Assembly (NCBI GenBank): GCA_023433965.1
Contig: JAEYTQ010000650.1
Coordinates: forward strand, 1-7,615
Direction of reading: 5' to 3'
Source: Pseudomonadota bacterium
GTDB taxonomy: Bacteria; Pseudomonadota; Alphaproteobacteria; Rhizobiales; Xanthobacteraceae
DNA length: 7,615 bases
Shown: positions 1-6,855 of the stretch, in pieces
Layout of the letters: the number at the start of each line of letters is the position of its first letter
How positions within the stretch are numbered: position 1 is the stretch's first letter
Notes under the pieces: generated by a model
Told to the model about the DNA's origin: nothing
Database searches by the model: none
Seen by the model: the letters and a program-made list of their open reading frames with translations, nothing else
Position numbers and translations under genes: made by a program

Positions 1-189
1 GTTCGGATTGCTCAGATTCTTCTCGCTTGGCACGTCGGCCGCGCGGGGCTGGCGGTGACCGACAGGCGCGGGCAACACCGTGCTGGGAATCGCCCCGCCG
101 GATGTTGATCCCTTCGAGCCGCCGGTCAGCGCCACCGCCGGGCTGCCGAGCAAGACCACGAGCGATACTGCCACCATGATCTTTTTCAT
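1..189 (-). CDS. Small secreted protein of unknown function, N-terminal part (truncated by left edge)
   Basis: An open frame of 63 codons starts with ATG at 189 and runs off the left edge, so its C-terminus is not seen. The product opens with a classic signal peptide: Lys2-Lys3, a hydrophobic core at about residues 4-16, and a likely cleavage after the SPAVA box near residue 20. The mature part begins with a Gly/Ser/Thr-rich stretch followed by a Pro-containing stretch. A GGAG ribosome-binding site lies about 9 bases before the ATG. It follows the aminomutase stop by 44 bases on the same strand, so it may be the last gene of the epmA-epmB transcript or have its own promoter. I recognise no family. 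Export is well supported by sequence; function is unknown. Confidence 0.75.
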   Translation of the reverse strand, partial: MKKIMVAVSLVVLLGSPAVALTGGSKGSTSGGAIPSTVLPAPVGHRQPRAADVPSEKNLSNPN

Positions 190-233
190 GTCACACATCT
201 CCATTGTCAGAGCGTCGCGCCTTCGATTCCCGC

Positions 234-1328
234 TCAGGTCTCGGGCGGATAAAGATGAACCTCGCCGCAATAATCCACGATACGATAGCGCGTTTCGGCG
301 TGCAGATCATCCGCAACGCCCGCGATATTTTGCGGCGCGAGCAGGTAGCTTGGTCCGACCGGCGACTTGCCCGCGCCGCCGGGAATATCGACGACGTAAT
401 CGGGCTGGCACAGCCCCGATACCCGTCCGCGCAACTGCCTCATCAGATCCTGTCCCTCCGCCAGCGTCGTTCGCAAATGCACGGTGCCCGGCGCGAGATC
501 ACCGTGATGCAGGTAATAGGGTTTGATTCGGCATTCGACGAAAGCTCGCATCAAATCCGACAGGGCGGCGATGTTGTCATTGACGCCGCGCAACAGCACG
601 GATTGGCTCACCAGGGGAATGCCGGCATCGACGAGCCGCGCGCAGGCAGCACGCGCGGGCCCGGTGAGTTCGCGTGCGTGGTTGGCGTGGACGGCAATCC
701 AGGTGGTCGCGCCCGCGACCTTGAGTGCGGCGACCATCTCCCCGCTGACGCGCGCGGGATCGGCCACGGGGACGCGGGTGTGAAGACGGATGATCTTGAC
801 GTGCTCGATCGCCGCAAGTTCGGCCATGATCTCACTCATCCGCCGCGGCGACAGCATCAGCGGATCGCCACCGGTCAGGATGACCTCCCAGATCTCGTGA
901 TGCGATCGGATGTAGTCGATCGCAACGCGAGTGGCGGCCTCCGATAGCGCGTTGTCCTTGCCGGGGCCCACCATCTCGCGGCGGAAGCAGAAGCGGCAGT
1001 AGACCGCACAAACGTGAACGAGCTTGAACAGCACGCGATCGGGATAGCGATGCACGATGCCGGGAACCGGCGAGTGCTGGTGATCGCCGATCGGATCAGC
1101 AGTCTCGCCCGGCTGCACCTCCAACTCGGCCGCGGTCGGAACGAACTGTCGTGCGATGGGATCGTCCGGATCGGTCTTGTCGATCAGCTCGACGAGATCA
1201 GGCGTGATCGCGACGGCATAGCGCGCGGCGACCCGCTCGAGCGCGGGCAGGCCAGCGGACGGCGAAAGGCCTTCGGCCACGAGCTCGACCGGATCGCGCA
1301 GGGTGCGTGCAGGATTCGTCTTCGTCAT
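234..1328 (-). CDS. epmB: Radical-SAM lysine 2,3-aminomutase-like protein, EF-P beta-lysylation branch (EpmB/KamA type)
   Basis: This 364-residue protein is predicted to convert alpha-lysine to beta-lysine using an iron-sulfur cluster, S-adenosylmethionine and pyridoxal phosphate; the product would be loaded on EF-P by EpmA. Visible motifs are the radical-SAM cluster CAVYCRFC (Cys107, Cys111, Cys114), Arg116 two residues later, TGGDPL at 152-157, Asp277 in HHGDL, and Asp314 with Lys321 in DIPGGAGK. From memory, the spacings Cys+2 to Arg, Asp to Lys (44) and Asp to Lys (7) equal those of clostridial lysine 2,3-aminomutase (Arg134, Asp293, Asp330, PLP-Lys337), so the site looks complete. It is slightly longer than E. 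coli EpmB (342) and shorter than clostridial KamA (416). Its ATG overlaps the epmA stop as ATGA, which suggests translational coupling. The neighbours epmA and efp favour the EF-P role over free beta-lysine synthesis. The family is firm; the exact stereochemistry of the product is not. Confidence 0.93.
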   Translation of the reverse strand: MTKTNPARTLRDPVELVAEGLSPSAGLPALERVAARYAVAITPDLVELIDKTDPDDPIARQFVPTAAELEVQPGETADPIGDHQHSPVPGIVHRYPDRVLFKLVHVCAVYCRFCFRREMVGPGKDNALSEAATRVAIDYIRSHHEIWEVILTGGDPLMLSPRRMSEIMAELAAIEHVKIIRLHTRVPVADPARVSGEMVAALKVAGATTWIAVHANHARELTGPARAACARLVDAGIPLVSQSVLLRGVNDNIAALSDLMRAFVECRIKPYYLHHGDLAPGTVHLRTTLAEGQDLMRQLRGRVSGLCQPDYVVDIPGGAGKSPVGPSYLLAPQNIAGVADDLHAETRYRIVDYCGEVHLYPPET

Positions 1329-2377
1329 CTCTCATCCGCAGGCGGTGTCCACACCACCTGATCAATTCGGGTCGCGCCGCTCGCCAGCATCACCAGCCGG
1401 TCGAACCCAAGCGCGACGCCACTGGCCTCCGGCATTGCGGCAACCGCGGCCAGAAAGTCTTCGTCGAGCGGATAGGCCTCGCCGTAGCGACGCAGCTTTT
1501 CCGCCATGGATTCCGTAAAGCGCTTGCGCTGCTCCTCGGCGTCGGTGAGCTCGCCAAAGCCGTTGGCGAGCTCGACGCCACAGGCATAGACCTCGAACCG
1601 TTCCGCAACCCGCGGATCGTCCGTCCTGACCCGCGCCAGCGCCGCCTCTGGAGATGGGTACTCGAACAGAATGGTCAAACGCCCCTGCCCTAGCCGCGGC
1701 TCGACGTGTTCGACCAGGACCTTGCTGAAGATGTCGGACCAGGTGTCGTCCTCGGCGACCCGGACCTTCCCACCGGCCGCCTCGGCGAGCGCCGTACGGT
1801 TACCCTCGCCGCCGGAAATTGTCGACAGCAGGTCGATGTCGGCAAAGCGCTCGAAGGCGCCGGCGACGGTCAGGAGCTCCGGCTCGGCGAAGGGATCGGC
1901 GGTCCGGCCGCGGAACGCAAAGGTCCCGATCCCGGTCGCCTGCGCGGCACGGGCGATGACGGCGACCGTATCGGCCATGATGGCGTCATAGGGCGCGCGC
2001 GCCCGGTACCACTCCAGCATGGTGAATTCGGGCAGATGCAGGTCGCCGCGCTCGCGATCCCGGAACACCCGGGCAAACTCGAAAATCAGCTCCTCGCCCG
2101 CGGCCAGCAGCTTCTTGCAGGCGAATTCGGGAGACGTTCGCAGGTAGCGGCTGGCCCGGCTGCCGTCCGGCCGCACGATCTCGGTCCGGGGGGCATGCAG
2201 ATGTGTCTCGTTGCCAGGGGAGACCTGAAGAACCGAGGTTTCGACCTCGACGAAGCCCTGCTCGGCAAAAAAGCCGCGCAAAGCCCCGGCGATGGCGCCC
2301 CTGGCCCGAAGGAAGGGCCGCCGGTCGAGGTGCCGCTCGGGCGACCAGAACGGCGAGATCGGCTTGTCCCTAGCCAT
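1325..2377 (-). CDS. epmA: EF-P lysine ligase EpmA (lysyl-tRNA synthetase paralogue, GenX/PoxA/YjeA)
   Basis: This 350-residue class II synthetase-like enzyme should activate (beta-)lysine with ATP and transfer it to Lys33 of EF-P rather than to tRNA. It lacks the N-terminal OB-fold anticodon-binding domain of true LysRS and keeps only the catalytic core. Visible landmarks are RTSPEF (80-85), motif 2 around FRDRERGDLHLPEFTMLEWYR (105-125), AERFEVYACGVELANGFGEL, and motif 3 GVALGFDRLVML. In motif 3, Ala322 aligns with E. coli EpmA Ala298, the residue that replaces the LysRS glycine and that I recall controlling the beta-lysine preference. E. coli EpmA has 325 residues. The ATG at 2377 is chosen because the frame upstream of it is the antisense of efp, and residues from about 20 onward match family starts. 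The ribosome-binding site is modest (GGACGG, about 8 bases upstream). It is first in the operon, overlapping epmB by four bases and divergent from efp. Confidence 0.95.
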   Translation of the reverse strand: MARDKPISPFWSPERHLDRRPFLRARGAIAGALRGFFAEQGFVEVETSVLQVSPGNETHLHAPRTEIVRPDGSRASRYLRTSPEFACKKLLAAGEELIFEFARVFRDRERGDLHLPEFTMLEWYRARAPYDAIMADTVAVIARAAQATGIGTFAFRGRTADPFAEPELLTVAGAFERFADIDLLSTISGGEGNRTALAEAAGGKVRVAEDDTWSDIFSKVLVEHVEPRLGQGRLTILFEYPSPEAALARVRTDDPRVAERFEVYACGVELANGFGELTDAEEQRKRFTESMAEKLRRYGEAYPLDEDFLAAVAAMPEASGVALGFDRLVMLASGATRIDQVVWTPPADER

Positions 2378-2539
2378 TAACCGACCGTCCCTCGGAACAG
2401 CAAAAGGCTGGCATCCAACGGCAAAATCAGTATGTTGCGGCCCGAAACGGGCGCCGAGGTCCGATTTGAGGCCCCAAGTCCCCCATCGATTTGACCACGT
2501 CCTGGCCGGTGCCGGGCCAAGCAAGCAGGAAATACAGCT
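2378..2539. promoter_or_regulatory. Divergent epmA/efp intergenic region
   Basis: These 162 bases separate the ATG of epmA (minus) from the TTG of efp (plus) and must carry the promoters for both directions. I see a TTGACC hexamer on the plus strand at 2491-2496, but no convincing -10 at 16-18 bases from it; the sequence there is GC-rich. A short hairpin, GCCCG-AAA-CGGGC, lies at 2440-2452. Imperfect GC-rich pairing (TGGCC at 2503-2507 with GGCCA at 2515-2519) lies just before the efp ribosome-binding site AGGA (2527-2530). The regulatory role is inferred from gene orientation; I cannot place exact promoters. Confidence 0.5.
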
Positions 2540-3106
2540 TTGAGAGTCATCGCCAGTTCTATTCGCAAGGGCAACGTGATCGAGCAAGACGGCAAGCTTT
2601 ATGTCGTCGTGAGCGCCGAGAACATCCATCCCGGCAAGGGCACCCCGGTCAGCCAGATCGAAATGCGCCGAATCTCGGACGGGGTAAAGATCTCGGAACG
2701 CTACAAGACCACTGACCAGGTCGAAAAGGCCACGATCGAAGAGCGCAACTACACCTTCCTTTACGAAGATGGCGACGGCTACCACTTCATGAACCCCGAG
2801 ACCTACGACCAGGTTCAGGTTTCCAAGGACGTCGTCGGCGACGCGGCCGCGTATCTTCAGCCGGACATGACCGTCAAACTGTCGATGCATGACACCAATC
2901 CGGTGTCGATCGCACTACCGCAGCGCGTGACGCTGGAAGTGGTCGACACCGAGCCGGTGACCAAGGGCCAGACAGCTTCATCTTCCTACAAGCCCGCGGT
3001 GCTGTCCAATGGCGTGCGCACCACCGTGCCGCCGCACATCTCGGTCGGCACCCGCATTGTGGTGATGACCGAAGACGGTTCCTATTCCGAGCGCGCCAAG
3101 GACTAA
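2540..3106 (+). CDS. efp: Translation elongation factor P
   Basis: EF-P (188 residues, the usual length) binds the ribosome between the P and E sites and speeds peptide bond formation at consecutive prolines. The three-domain layout is intact: an N-terminal KOW-like domain (about 1-64) with the modification loop, an OB domain (about 65-127), and a C-terminal OB domain ending in YSERAKD, with the signature region at residues 151-170 ([15 protein letters not shown] onward). The loop reads HPGKGT, with Lys33 (codon 2636-2638) as the predicted beta-lysylation site. A lysine here, together with epmA and epmB next door, fits the lysylated subclass and not the rhamnosylated arginine subclass. The start is TTG at 2540, supported by AGGA nine bases upstream and by the conserved opening [12 protein letters not shown]; no ATG or GTG alternative fits. 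It diverges from epmA and is followed 44 bases later by an M23 peptidase gene on the same strand. Confidence 0.97.
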   Translation: MRVIASSIRKGNVIEQDGKLYVVVSAENIHPGKGTPVSQIEMRRISDGVKISERYKTTDQVEKATIEERNYTFLYEDGDGYHFMNPETYDQVQVSKDVVGDAAAYLQPDMTVKLSMHDTNPVSIALPQRVTLEVVDTEPVTKGQTASSSYKPAVLSNGVRTTVPPHISVGTRIVVMTEDGSYSERAKD

Positions 3107-3150
3107 GCGAGCCATCGAGGATCGGAACAGGTACCGCCGGGGGCGAGGCA

Positions 3151-4752
3151 GTGGGCAGGAAGAATCTCCGCTTCGTCTCGTTTCTCCTGGCGTCGCTGTC
3201 GCTCCCTATTGCAACACCGCTCGCTGCGGAGGAATTTCGCAGCCCTTCGCTAACCGCCCTGCGCGTCGACTGGCGCGCAGCGCTCGACCAGCTCCGTGTC
3301 GAGATCAACAGCCGCCCCCAGGTTGCTGGCGACTTCATCTTCGCACCCCGTCGTTCGGTGCCGCGCTACGATCCGCGCGCGATGCCCGCCTTGGTGCAAC
3401 TCAACGCGATCTCCTCGCGCTTCTTCACCGGCATCACCCGAAGTCCCGTACCGGTGCTGCTGCCGTTCGACGCCGCCGCGTATCTCGAAGCGCAGCGCAG
3501 CGGCGCGCCGGCGACGCTCGCGCTGCCGCACTACCAGGCCGACTTCAATCCTGTCGACGTCTTCGATGCCGGCCCTGCCGGCTACAGCGCGACCTTCTCG
3601 TTCGAGCCCGGCGCCGGCGAAGGCATGCCGAGCCGGGTGTTCGCAAGGCCCGTCGAGGTGCAGATCACGGGTTCTGCGCTCATCTACGACATCGCCGATC
3701 CCGCCGGCGGCAAAGGCGAGCCCGTCAGGCCGCTCGCGACGACCTACCCGGATCTGCGCAGGTTCATCCGGGAAGGCTATGTGCGCTACGCCTTCACCCG
3801 CTTCGGCGCCGCCTATGTGGTGTCGGTTCAATGTCTCGACAGCGTCGCCAGGCCGCGGCGGCTCGCCTGTAAGGAGGCCTATCCGGTTGCCGAGCGCTTC
3901 CTGAAGGCGCTGCGCGTCGCTGGCGGCCAGCGCATGCGGCCGTTGACGGACATTGCCTCCAACCTCGTCGATCGCCCCACGGCGCGTTCGCCGGATTTCA
4001 GCTACCGGCCGAGCGGCGACATCATCCCGAACACCGGCTACCGCAAGCAGGGCGGCCATCCCGACGCAATGGCCTACGCGCAGATCCGCTTTCCACTGGA
4101 GAAAGCGCCCGCCTTCGTGCGTTCGCAATCCTACGGCAAGCGCGACAGGAGCGAAGGTCCGACCGCCTATCCCTGGCGCGACAATTTCTGCGAGTCGCGC
4201 AGTTTCGAGGTTTGGCAATGTGGCGGAGGCTACGGCCATCAGGGCGAAGACATCCGCGCCGCCGACTGTCCGCCACCCGGTGAAGGCCGCGAGCCCTGCG
4301 ATCCCAGGCAACGCGCGGTCGTCGCCGTGCGCGACGCGGTGGTGATCCGCGGAGCCAAGGACCAGGCCGTGACACTTCAGGTCAATAGCCGTACCGAGCA
4401 CATCCGCTTTCGCTACATGCACATGAACCCGCACGCCATGAACGCCGATGGCGTGCTCAACGGCCGCCTCGTCAGCGAAGGCGAGAAGATCGGCGTGGTC
4501 TCGAACTATCTCGACCGTCCAGCCGGAACGTCGCTACACCTGCATTTCGACGTCCAGGTCTTCACCCGCGACGGCTGGATCTGGGTCAGTCCCTACGTCA
4601 CGCTGGTCTCGGCCTATGAGCGACTGATCCGTGCACGCGGCCGCGAGATCGGCCCGGACATGGCAGTCACTGCGCAGCCCGTGGCTCACGCGCTGCCGGA
4701 AGACGTGCTCAAGCCGGACCTCGGCAAGGGATCGGGTGACGAGGAGAACTGA
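3151..4752 (+). CDS. Secreted M23-family (LytM/lysostaphin fold) zinc metallopeptidase
   Basis: This 533-residue protein is predicted to be exported and to cut peptide cross-links of peptidoglycan or a related substrate in the periplasm. The start is GTG at 3151, preceded by a G-rich ribosome-binding site at about 3139-3148 and followed at once by a signal peptide (basic GRKNLR, hydrophobic core, likely cleavage after PLAA near residue 26). Residues about 27-330 form a large N-terminal region I cannot assign. The C-terminal M23 domain keeps all expected metal and catalytic residues: HxxxD as His363 and Asp367 in GHQGED, His424 in RYMHMN, and HLH at His463/His465. It is therefore unlike inactive EnvC/NlpD-type activators. 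Cysteines 347, 357, 373 and 383 bracket HxxxD and could form disulfides. Residues 374-377 are PPPG, a strong EF-P-dependent stall motif. It may be cotranscribed with efp (44-base gap, no clear terminator). The family is firm; the precise substrate is unknown. Confidence 0.9.
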   Translation: MGRKNLRFVSFLLASLSLPIATPLAAEEFRSPSLTALRVDWRAALDQLRVEINSRPQVAGDFIFAPRRSVPRYDPRAMPALVQLNAISSRFFTGITRSPVPVLLPFDAAAYLEAQRSGAPATLALPHYQADFNPVDVFDAGPAGYSATFSFEPGAGEGMPSRVFARPVEVQITGSALIYDIADPAGGKGEPVRPLATTYPDLRRFIREGYVRYAFTRFGAAYVVSVQCLDSVARPRRLACKEAYPVAERFLKALRVAGGQRMRPLTDIASNLVDRPTARSPDFSYRPSGDIIPNTGYRKQGGHPDAMAYAQIRFPLEKAPAFVRSQSYGKRDRSEGPTAYPWRDNFCESRSFEVWQCGGGYGHQGEDIRAADCPPPGEGREPCDPRQRAVVAVRDAVVIRGAKDQAVTLQVNSRTEHIRFRYMHMNPHAMNADGVLNGRLVSEGEKIGVVSNYLDRPAGTSLHLHFDVQVFTRDGWIWVSPYVTLVSAYERLIRARGREIGPDMAVTAQPVAHALPEDVLKPDLGKGSGDEEN

Positions 4753-4832
4753 CGGCTTGCTCGTTCGTTGCCGGACCGTGCCGAGCATCTTCTCACGCGC
4801 TCCGCCGGCTCGAACGAAGAAGGACAGGGTTG

Positions 4833-5819
4833 ATGAGTGTCGGACTGATCGGTCTTCTCGACGACATCGCGGCGATCGCAAAGGTGGCGGCAGCCTCGCT
4901 CGACGACGTGGCCAGCCAGGCGGCCAAAGCGGGCGCCAAGGCCGCCGGCGTGGTCATCGACGACGCGGCCGTCACGCCGAACTACGTCATCGGCTTCGCA
5001 TCGAAACGCGAACTGCCGATCGTCGGCAAGATCGCGGTCGGATCGCTGCGCAACAAGCTGCTGATTCTGCTTCCCGTTGCCCTGTTGCTTGGTTATTTCC
5101 TTCCCGCCGCGGTCACGCCGCTGCTCATGCTGGGCGGAGCCTTTCTCTGCTACGAGGGTGCCGAAAAGGTGCTCGAAGCGGTGCTGCCGCATCATGCGCA
5201 TTCCCACGAAGCTCAGGTCCAGCCGATTGCGCTCAATGCCCGCTCGGTCGAGGACGAGAAAGTGGCGAGCGCCATCAAGACGGATTTCATCCTGTCGGCG
5301 GAGATCATGGCGATCACGCTGGCGGCCATACCGGCGGGCAGCATCTGGACACAGGCGTTCGTCCTGGCGCTGGTCGGCCTCTGCATTACCGTCGGGGTTT
5401 ACGGCGTGGTGGCCCTGATCGTGAAGGCCGACGATATGGGCCTCGCCCTTGCGCGCCATGACGGCACCTCGGTCGTCGGCGGCGCGATCCGCGCGCTCGG
5501 ACGCGCGGTCGTTCGCGGCATGCCCGTCTTCCTGACGGTGCTGAGCACCATCGGCACCGCCGCCATGATCTGGGTCGGCGGCGGCATCATCCTGCACGGC
5601 ATCGAGAAATACGGCCCGCCCGCGATCGGCCACATGGTCCATGCCGCAACCGAGGCTGCCGCACACCTGCTCCCCGCCGCGGCCGGCATCATGTCATGGG
5701 TGGTCGAGGCCGCCATCTCGGGCGTCCTTGGACTGCTCATCGGCGCCATCGCCATTCCGGTGGTCGAATACGGTCTCTCGCCGGCGTGGAAATTGTTGCG
5801 GCGGTCGCGACCGGCCTGA
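4833..5819 (+). CDS. DUF808 family (YedI-like) multi-pass inner-membrane protein
   Basis: The product has 328 residues. It resembles the DUF808/YedI family in its opening GLIGLLDDIA, in DDAAVTPNYVIGF-KRELPIV (about 43-64), and in the conserved block TPLLMLGGAFLCYEGAEKVLE (95-115). Hydrophobic segments likely to cross the membrane lie near residues 75-107 (probably a pair), 151-168, 174-197, 230-256 and 290-312. A histidine cluster (His120, 121, 123, 125) sits in the loop after the first hydrophobic pair and could bind metal, but that is speculative. No biochemical role is established for the family as far as I know. The ATG at 4833 is preferred over the TTG at 4830 because AGGA at 4821-4824 is spaced 8 bases from it. 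It follows the peptidase by 80 bases on the same strand and ends 30 bases before the convergent cupin gene. Confidence 0.9.
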   Translation: MSVGLIGLLDDIAAIAKVAAASLDDVASQAAKAGAKAAGVVIDDAAVTPNYVIGFASKRELPIVGKIAVGSLRNKLLILLPVALLLGYFLPAAVTPLLMLGGAFLCYEGAEKVLEAVLPHHAHSHEAQVQPIALNARSVEDEKVASAIKTDFILSAEIMAITLAAIPAGSIWTQAFVLALVGLCITVGVYGVVALIVKADDMGLALARHDGTSVVGGAIRALGRAVVRGMPVFLTVLSTIGTAAMIWVGGGIILHGIEKYGPPAIGHMVHAATEAAAHLLPAAAGIMSWVVEAAISGVLGLLIGAIAIPVVEYGLSPAWKLLRRSRPA

Positions 5820-5849
5820 GCACGACCAGCGCAGATGACGATTTGCGGC

Positions 5850-6353
5850 CTACTCCAGGAAGGTCGTGAGCTGCGCGCCTTCATCCGCCACGAACACCGC
5901 GATCAGCTCCGCGGGCTCGGTCGCACTGGCATTCGCCGAGACCAGATGCGTCGAGCCCGGCGGCTCGAAGAAGGACTGGCCGACGCCGAACGTCTGGACC
6001 GGCCCGCCGCCGAGCTGCGAGCGGATCTCGCCCTTGGTGATGTAGGCGGTGACGGAGCCCGCGTGACGATGCGGCCGCGTAAATCCGCCGGGGCCATAGG
6101 ACACGCGCACGACCGTCACGCGCTTGCCCGGGACGTTCGGCAACGCGTAGGAGCCGATCGGCTCGACCTTGTCGAGCGGAGAGCCCTCAGACGCCGTGGC
6201 GCAGAGCGGGGCCAGCGCGCCCGCAACAGTGTCCATGGTCACCGGCAACGCCTTGCCGATCGCAAGCGCACAGGCGAGTCCTGCGACGACCGCCAGCGCC
6301 GTGAAGCGCGATATCACCGGCGATTGCGCAATAGCCAATCTCGTTGCGGTCAT
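5850..6353 (-). CDS. Membrane-anchored or exported cupin-domain protein
   Basis: The protein has 167 residues, starting at ATG 6353. A run of AGG-like bases lies 7 or so bases upstream. The frame stays open a further 29 codons upstream, but that part overlaps the end of the preceding gene and lacks family character, so it was not used. A hydrophobic segment at about residues 17-36 suggests a signal anchor or an uncleaved or poorly defined signal peptide. The cupin barrel covers about 75-165. Motif 1 has His95 and His97 in PHRHAG, but the usual glutamate of HxHxxxxE is replaced (SVTAYI follows). Motif 2 is GQSFFEPPGSTHLVSAN with His136. A three-histidine metal site is therefore possible. It lies 22 bases after the AhpD-like gene on the same strand, which indicates one operon. 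The enzymatic activity, if any, cannot be named; small extracytoplasmic cupins include dioxygenase-like and sensor-like forms. Confidence 0.85.
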   Translation of the reverse strand: MTATRLAIAQSPVISRFTALAVVAGLACALAIGKALPVTMDTVAGALAPLCATASEGSPLDKVEPIGSYALPNVPGKRVTVVRVSYGPGGFTRPHRHAGSVTAYITKGEIRSQLGGGPVQTFGVGQSFFEPPGSTHLVSANASATEPAELIAVFVADEGAQLTTFLE

Positions 6354-6375
6354 GACAACCTCGCCTTCGCGTTGA

Positions 6376-6855
6376 TCAGGACGAAGCAGCCTTCGCAGGC
6401 GCTGGCCTTGTTGCCGGCGTCCACCGGAAGGCTGCACCAAACCGGTTCCAGACGTTGATGGAGGCGACCGCCGAGGTCAGATACATCAGCTCGGCCTCCG
6501 AAAACTCGCGGGACGCCTCTGCATAGACCTCGTCGCTGACGCCCTCGGGCAGGAAGGTCAGCGCCTCGGCCCAGGCCAGCGCCGCCCGCTCGCGCGCCGA
6601 GAAGATCGGGGCCTCGCGCCAGACCGCGACCAGATGCAGCTTGTCGAGGGGAACGCCGATGCGCTCGGAGAGGAGAACGTGATGCTGCACGCAAAAGGCG
6701 CAGCCATTGATCTGCGAGGCGCGCAGCTTGACGAGTTCGAGAAGCTGCTTGTCGAGGCCGGCCTTGGCCGCCAACTGCCCCAGCGCAAGTACCACGTCAT
6801 ACGCATCGGGTGTTATCCGCTTGAAATCCTCGTATTCGCTGCGGGCGTGTGACAT
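6376..6855 (-). CDS. AhpD-like / carboxymuconolactone decarboxylase family protein
   Basis: This 159-residue protein belongs to the AhpD/CMD superfamily, whose AhpD-type members use a CxxC disulfide to reduce peroxides or to serve redox partners. The motif is complete: Glu40, Cys52-Ala-Phe-Cys55, and His59. The spacing of Glu to the first Cys (12) and of the second Cys to His (4) equals that of mycobacterial AhpD (Glu118, Cys130, Cys133, His137), as I recall it. The position of AhpD His132 is Phe54, as in many single-domain CMD proteins. The C-terminal SINVWNRFGAAFR block is typical of the single-domain alkylhydroperoxidase-like group. ATG 6855 has GAGG at 6867-6864, spaced 8 bases away. It is the first gene of a minus-strand pair with the cupin and diverges from a MarR regulator. 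No AhpC neighbour is visible, so the physiological partner is unknown. A decarboxylase role is less likely because of the CxxC pair. Confidence 0.92.
   Translation of the reverse strand: MSHARSEYEDFKRITPDAYDVVLALGQLAAKAGLDKQLLELVKLRASQINGCAFCVQHHVLLSERIGVPLDKLHLVAVWREAPIFSARERAALAWAEALTFLPEGVSDEVYAEASREFSEAELMYLTSAVASINVWNRFGAAFRWTPATRPAPAKAASS

Noticed and set aside
204..947. Plus-strand frame (247 codons) opposite the aminomutase
   Set aside because: No domain, and it lies wholly antisense to a gene with an intact radical-SAM site.
2491..2519. TTGACC as the -35 of an efp promoter
   Set aside because: The hexamer fits, but the bases 16-18 positions downstream are GC-rich with nothing like a -10, so I did not call a promoter.
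2378..2890. N-terminal extension of the epmA frame to a 521-codon reading
   Set aside because: The added part is the antisense of efp and of its promoter spacer, has no synthetase character, and the ATG at 2377 gives a family-length protein.
3250..4434. Long minus-strand frame (394 codons) opposite the M23 peptidase gene
   Set aside because: The plus-strand frame has a signal peptide and full M23 motifs; the antisense frame is a GC-rich shadow with no recognisable domain.
4761..4817. Inverted repeat TCGTTCG (4761-4767) / CGAACGA (4811-4817) between the peptidase and DUF808 genes
   Set aside because: Only 7 bp with a 43-base loop and no U-tract; chance is enough to explain it.
4686..5666. 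Long minus-strand frame (326 codons) opposite the DUF808 gene
   Set aside because: Rich in Arg/Asp/His low-complexity sequence typical of antisense translation of GC-rich genes; the plus strand encodes a clear DUF808 protein.
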